A stretch of DNA of 7,726 nucleotides from contig JBFLXH010000082.1 in NCBI GenBank assembly GCA_040757295.1, forward strand, positions 1 through 7,726, written 5' to 3'. The notes under the pieces are model-generated. The model was given only the letters and a program-made list of their open reading frames with translations. It was not told the origin of the DNA and did not search any database. Origin of the DNA: JAGXSE01 sp040757295. GTDB taxonomy: Bacteria; Bacillota; PH28-bin88. The position numbers were made by a program, and so were the translations under genes. Shown in pieces: positions 5,734 through 7,726 of this stretch (positions within the stretch are counted from its first letter, which is position 1; each line of letters opens with the position of its first letter).

Positions 5734-6513
5734 ATGAATTGTGTTGACGAACAAAAAGATTATGTAGATATAGTAATAATTAATCATAATACAGCCAATT
5801 ATCTAGCATCCTGCCTTGACAGTATCAGGAAATATTCTGATTATCCGTATCAAGTAACGGTTGTTGACAACGGCAGTACAGACCACAGCTTGGCATTGCT
5901 GGCGCAGTATAACTGGGTAAAGACTATTGCCAATAAGACAAACCAAGGGTACGCTCGGGCTTGCAACCAGGGAATCAATGGGAATACTGGGCCTTTTATT
6001 CTTTTGCTGAACAGCGATGTTGAGGTTACCCCAAACTGGTTATCACCGATGGTACAATGTATGCAATCCAACCCATTAAACGGGGTGGTGGGGAACAGGC
6101 AGATAAACGCTGAAGGGCAGTTGGCAGGAGCAGGAGTCATAGGCGATTATCCATTCCAATACAGAGGGTGGGGATTACCTTTTCGACAAGACCTTTATGA
6201 CAGAGAGGAAGAGGTAATCAGTATTTCCGGGGCCTGTATGATGATCAAGCGGGAACTTTTGCCCGTGTTACACCTGCTGGATGAGAGGTACTTCTTTTAT
6301 TTTGAAGACACTGATTACTGTTACCAGGCCAGAGCAAAAGGGTACCGGGTGGTGTACTGTCCTGCCAGCACGGTATTCCATTACTGCGATACCAGCCCAT
6401 TAAAGGATAAATTAAGGCTGCGGTATTATCTGGCAGCCAAAAAGCTTTTCGAGCACAAATGGGGCTTAGGGGCTTTTAAAAAGAAGGGAGGTAAAACTGT
6501 TGAGCCGGATTAA
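5734..6513 (+). CDS. GT2-family glycosyltransferase (rhamnosyltransferase-like)
   Basis: The enzyme should move a sugar from an NDP-sugar to a glycan or lipid-linked acceptor in the cytoplasm. The ATG at 5734 is chosen because AGAGGAAGG (5717-5725) is 8 bases upstream; the GTG at 5725 lies in that site. The 259-residue protein is a GT-A fold: VDIVIINHNTANYLASCLDSI (11-31), VVDNGSTD (43-50) for the nucleotide, NQGYARACNQGI (70-81), LLLNSDVE (90-97) with the DxD-equivalent NSD for the metal, GACMMIKRELL (166-176) for the acceptor side, and EDTDYCYQARAKGYRVVYCPASTVFHY (positions 191-217) with the catalytic-base region. No membrane helix is seen; the C-terminal tail is basic. The pattern is that of WbbL/rhamnosyltransferase-type GT2 proteins; donor and acceptor are not determined. 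It overlaps the next gene by 14 bp. SpsA of the B. subtilis spore coat operon is also GT2. Confidence 0.9.
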   Translation: MNCVDEQKDYVDIVIINHNTANYLASCLDSIRKYSDYPYQVTVVDNGSTDHSLALLAQYNWVKTIANKTNQGYARACNQGINGNTGPFILLLNSDVEVTPNWLSPMVQCMQSNPLNGVVGNRQINAEGQLAGAGVIGDYPFQYRGWGLPFRQDLYDREEEVISISGACMMIKRELLPVLHLLDERYFFYFEDTDYCYQARAKGYRVVYCPASTVFHYCDTSPLKDKLRLRYYLAAKKLFEHKWGLGAFKKKGGKTVEPD

Positions 6514-7576
6514 AGGGCTTATTTTGAGTGGCGGTAAAGGAACCCGTTTGCGTCCTTTAACCTATAGTTGTGCCAAGCAGCTGGTGCCGGTAGCCAACAG
6601 GCCGACAATTTTTTATGGGCTGGAAGCCATCAAGGACTTAGGCATTCGTGAGGTTGGTCTCGTAGTGGGAGACAGGGGGCAGGAAATTGCCGGAGCTGTT
6701 GGAAATGATGGTGGAATGGGGCTGGCTGTGACCTATATTAAACAGCATGAGCCCCTGGGTTTAGCCCATGCAGTGCAGGTTTCTCGGGAGTACTTGGCTG
6801 ACAGCCCCTTTATAATGTACTTGGGGGACAACATCATTTGTGGGAGCTTAGCCCCTTTGGTGGAGAGGTTTCAGCACACCAAGGCTGACGGAGCAATTAT
6901 GCTGGCTGAGGTTAATGACCCCTCCAGCTACGGCATTGCTGAAGTAGCCGGGGATTTTGTAACTAGGCTGGTGGAGAAGCCGCGGAATCCCAAAAGCAAC
7001 CTGGCAATTATCGGAGTGTATCTGCTGACTTCAAGGATTTTCCAGGCAATAAATAGTATTCAACCTTCATGGCGAAATGAACTGGAGATTACTGATGCCC
7101 TGCAATGGTTAGTCGAACAGGGGGGTAGGATTTGTTTTTACCGGTATTCGGACTGGTGGAAGGATACCGGGCGCATCGAAGACCTGTTGGCGGCTAATCG
7201 TCTAGTACTATCAGATTTAAGAGTTCCTAAGGGAAATCAGCTGCAGGCCTGTACTGGTTCATCTCTGATTGGGAATGTTCTTATAGGTGAAGGGACAGAG
7301 GTAAAAGACAGTATCGTAAAGGGACCGGTAATTATTGGCGCGGGCTGCCGCATCTTAAACGCCGTAATCGGGCCTTTTTCTGCTATTGGCAGTAGTGTGG
7401 TTGTTGAAAGAACCTCAGTGGAGGATTCTATCATAATGGATAACTGCTCTTTGGTGGGGGTTGGAAACCTTAGCGGCTGTGTTATCGGCCGGGGTGTAAC
7501 CTTAGTCTGTGAAAAGAATGCTGCAGCAGGTACCCTCATTTTGGGGGAGGATAGCGTAGTCCGCATTCCCGTTTAA
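6500..7576 (+). CDS. rmlA: Glucose-1-phosphate thymidylyltransferase, long form (RmlA-like)
   Basis: The enzyme joins a sugar-1-phosphate (usually glucose-1-phosphate) with dTTP to give dTDP-sugar and pyrophosphate, the first step to dTDP-rhamnose and related sugars. The TTG start at 6500 has GGGAGGT (6486-6492) 7 bases upstream, inside the end of the glycosyltransferase gene, so the two are translationally coupled. The 358-residue length fits the long form. The catalytic domain (1 to ~235) shows SGGKGTRLRPLT (10-21), KQLVPVANRP (26-35), YLGDN with metal-binding D110, YG (144-145), VEKP (158-161), and WWKDTGR before the helical link. Residues ~245-350 are imperfect hexapeptide repeats of a left-handed beta-helix (IGNVLIGEGTEVKDSIV and similar). 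rmlB, rmlC and rmlD are not in the window, so the final sugar is unknown. In B. subtilis SpsI in the sps operon is a related enzyme. Confidence 0.93.
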   Translation: MSRIKGLILSGGKGTRLRPLTYSCAKQLVPVANRPTIFYGLEAIKDLGIREVGLVVGDRGQEIAGAVGNDGGMGLAVTYIKQHEPLGLAHAVQVSREYLADSPFIMYLGDNIICGSLAPLVERFQHTKADGAIMLAEVNDPSSYGIAEVAGDFVTRLVEKPRNPKSNLAIIGVYLLTSRIFQAINSIQPSWRNELEITDALQWLVEQGGRICFYRYSDWWKDTGRIEDLLAANRLVLSDLRVPKGNQLQACTGSSLIGNVLIGEGTEVKDSIVKGPVIIGAGCRILNAVIGPFSAIGSSVVVERTSVEDSIIMDNCSLVGVGNLSGCVIGRGVTLVCEKNAAAGTLILGEDSVVRIPV

Positions 7577-7612
7577 GAATTGTTTTATTTTAGTTACTGT
7601 TCAGACCCCCAC

Positions 7613-7627
7613 GCCGCTTATCGCGGC
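7613..7627 (+). other. Short hairpin after rmlA without T-run
   Basis: GCCGC (7613-7617) pairs with GCGGC (7623-7627) around a 5-base loop. No T-run follows on either strand, so it is unlikely to be a strong terminator and the transcript may continue into the next frame. Confidence 0.3.
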
Positions 7628-7649
7628 ACCATCAGAGGGATGAAAAAAT

Positions 7650-7726
7650 ATGACAAGCTATTTTCAGGGCAGTAGTCAGAATTCAGAATACTTCGAGACG
7701 TTCAACTGGGTCTTGGCTTTTTGCGG
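7650..7726 (+). CDS. Possible start of a further gene, cut by the window end
   Basis: An ATG at 7650 opens a frame of 25 codons that stays open to the window end (MTSYFQGSSQNSEYFETFNW, then VLAFC). GAGGG (7635-7639) lies 10 bases upstream, a usable ribosome site. The end is becoming hydrophobic, as in a membrane protein, but this is too short to judge. The stretch includes two tandem CAGAATW units (7677-7690), which may instead mark a non-coding repeat. The gap from rmlA holds no strong terminator, so it could be the third gene of the operon. Confidence 0.3.
   Translation, partial: MTSYFQGSSQNSEYFETFNWVLAFC
7677..7690. repeat. Tandem CAGAATW units
   Basis: CAGAATT (7677-7683) is followed directly by CAGAATA (7684-7690). 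From memory, longer runs built of this unit occur between genes in Desulfotomaculum-like genomes, but only two units are seen here, so chance is possible. Confidence 0.3.

Noticed and set aside
7237..7566. 109-codon - strand frame opposite the rmlA beta-helix
   Set aside because: Low-complexity shadow of the hexapeptide repeats; the + strand frame is a clear family member.
1..7726. CRISPR array, tRNA, rRNA, insertion sequence
   Set aside because: No regularly spaced repeats, no cloverleaf or rRNA signature, and no transposase motif was seen on either strand.

Overview
The window looks like chromosomal DNA of a spore-forming Firmicute, most likely a Peptococcaceae/Desulfotomaculum-Pelotomaculum type. 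This is an inference from strong AGGAGG/GGGGGTG ribosome sites, frequent GTG/TTG starts, moderate GC, a YkwD-type CAP protein, a cysteine-rich protein of spore-surface appearance and promoter boxes resembling mother-cell sigma-K sites. I cannot name the genus or species.

Left part (1-2157, + strand): a gene-poor leader holds an inverted/direct repeat structure and a start-less ORF remnant. After it comes a broken dinB (DNA polymerase IV) that keeps the first ~31 codons and the thumb/little-finger part but has lost about 170 codons of catalytic core and changes frame. A complete Sir2-type NAD-dependent deacylase follows about 27 bp later, then a 64-residue ferritin-like helical-hairpin protein and a strong terminator that works in both directions.

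Middle part (2158-4704, - strand): two separately transcribed genes. One encodes a secreted CAP-domain (YkwD/SCP-like) protein with its own sigma-A-like promoter. The other encodes a 596-residue protein made of about six beta-propeller-like repeats (one a canonical Asp-box), a Pro/Glu-rich linker and a ~180-residue coiled coil; it ends in a strong rho-independent terminator.

Right part (4705-7726, + strand): divergent from the propeller gene is a 210-residue protein with 14 cysteines, closed by a near-perfect terminator. Then come a GT2 glycosyltransferase and a long-form glucose-1-phosphate thymidylyltransferase that overlap by 14 bp and so are translationally coupled. A possible further gene begins just before the window end.

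Working hypothesis: 2914-7576 is a spore-surface module. The cysteine-rich gene and the GT2 gene both carry ACC-N16-CATAnnnT boxes, and the propeller gene has a weaker version (ATC-N16-CATATATTT). These fit the known sigma-K pattern (AC-rich -35, 16-17 bp, CATAnnnTA). The GT2 + nucleotidyltransferase pair parallels the sigma-K-controlled sps spore polysaccharide operon of Bacillus subtilis (SpsA is GT2, SpsI is RmlA-like). The propeller/coiled-coil and cysteine-rich proteins would be structural or scaffold parts. The link to sporulation is inferred, not shown.
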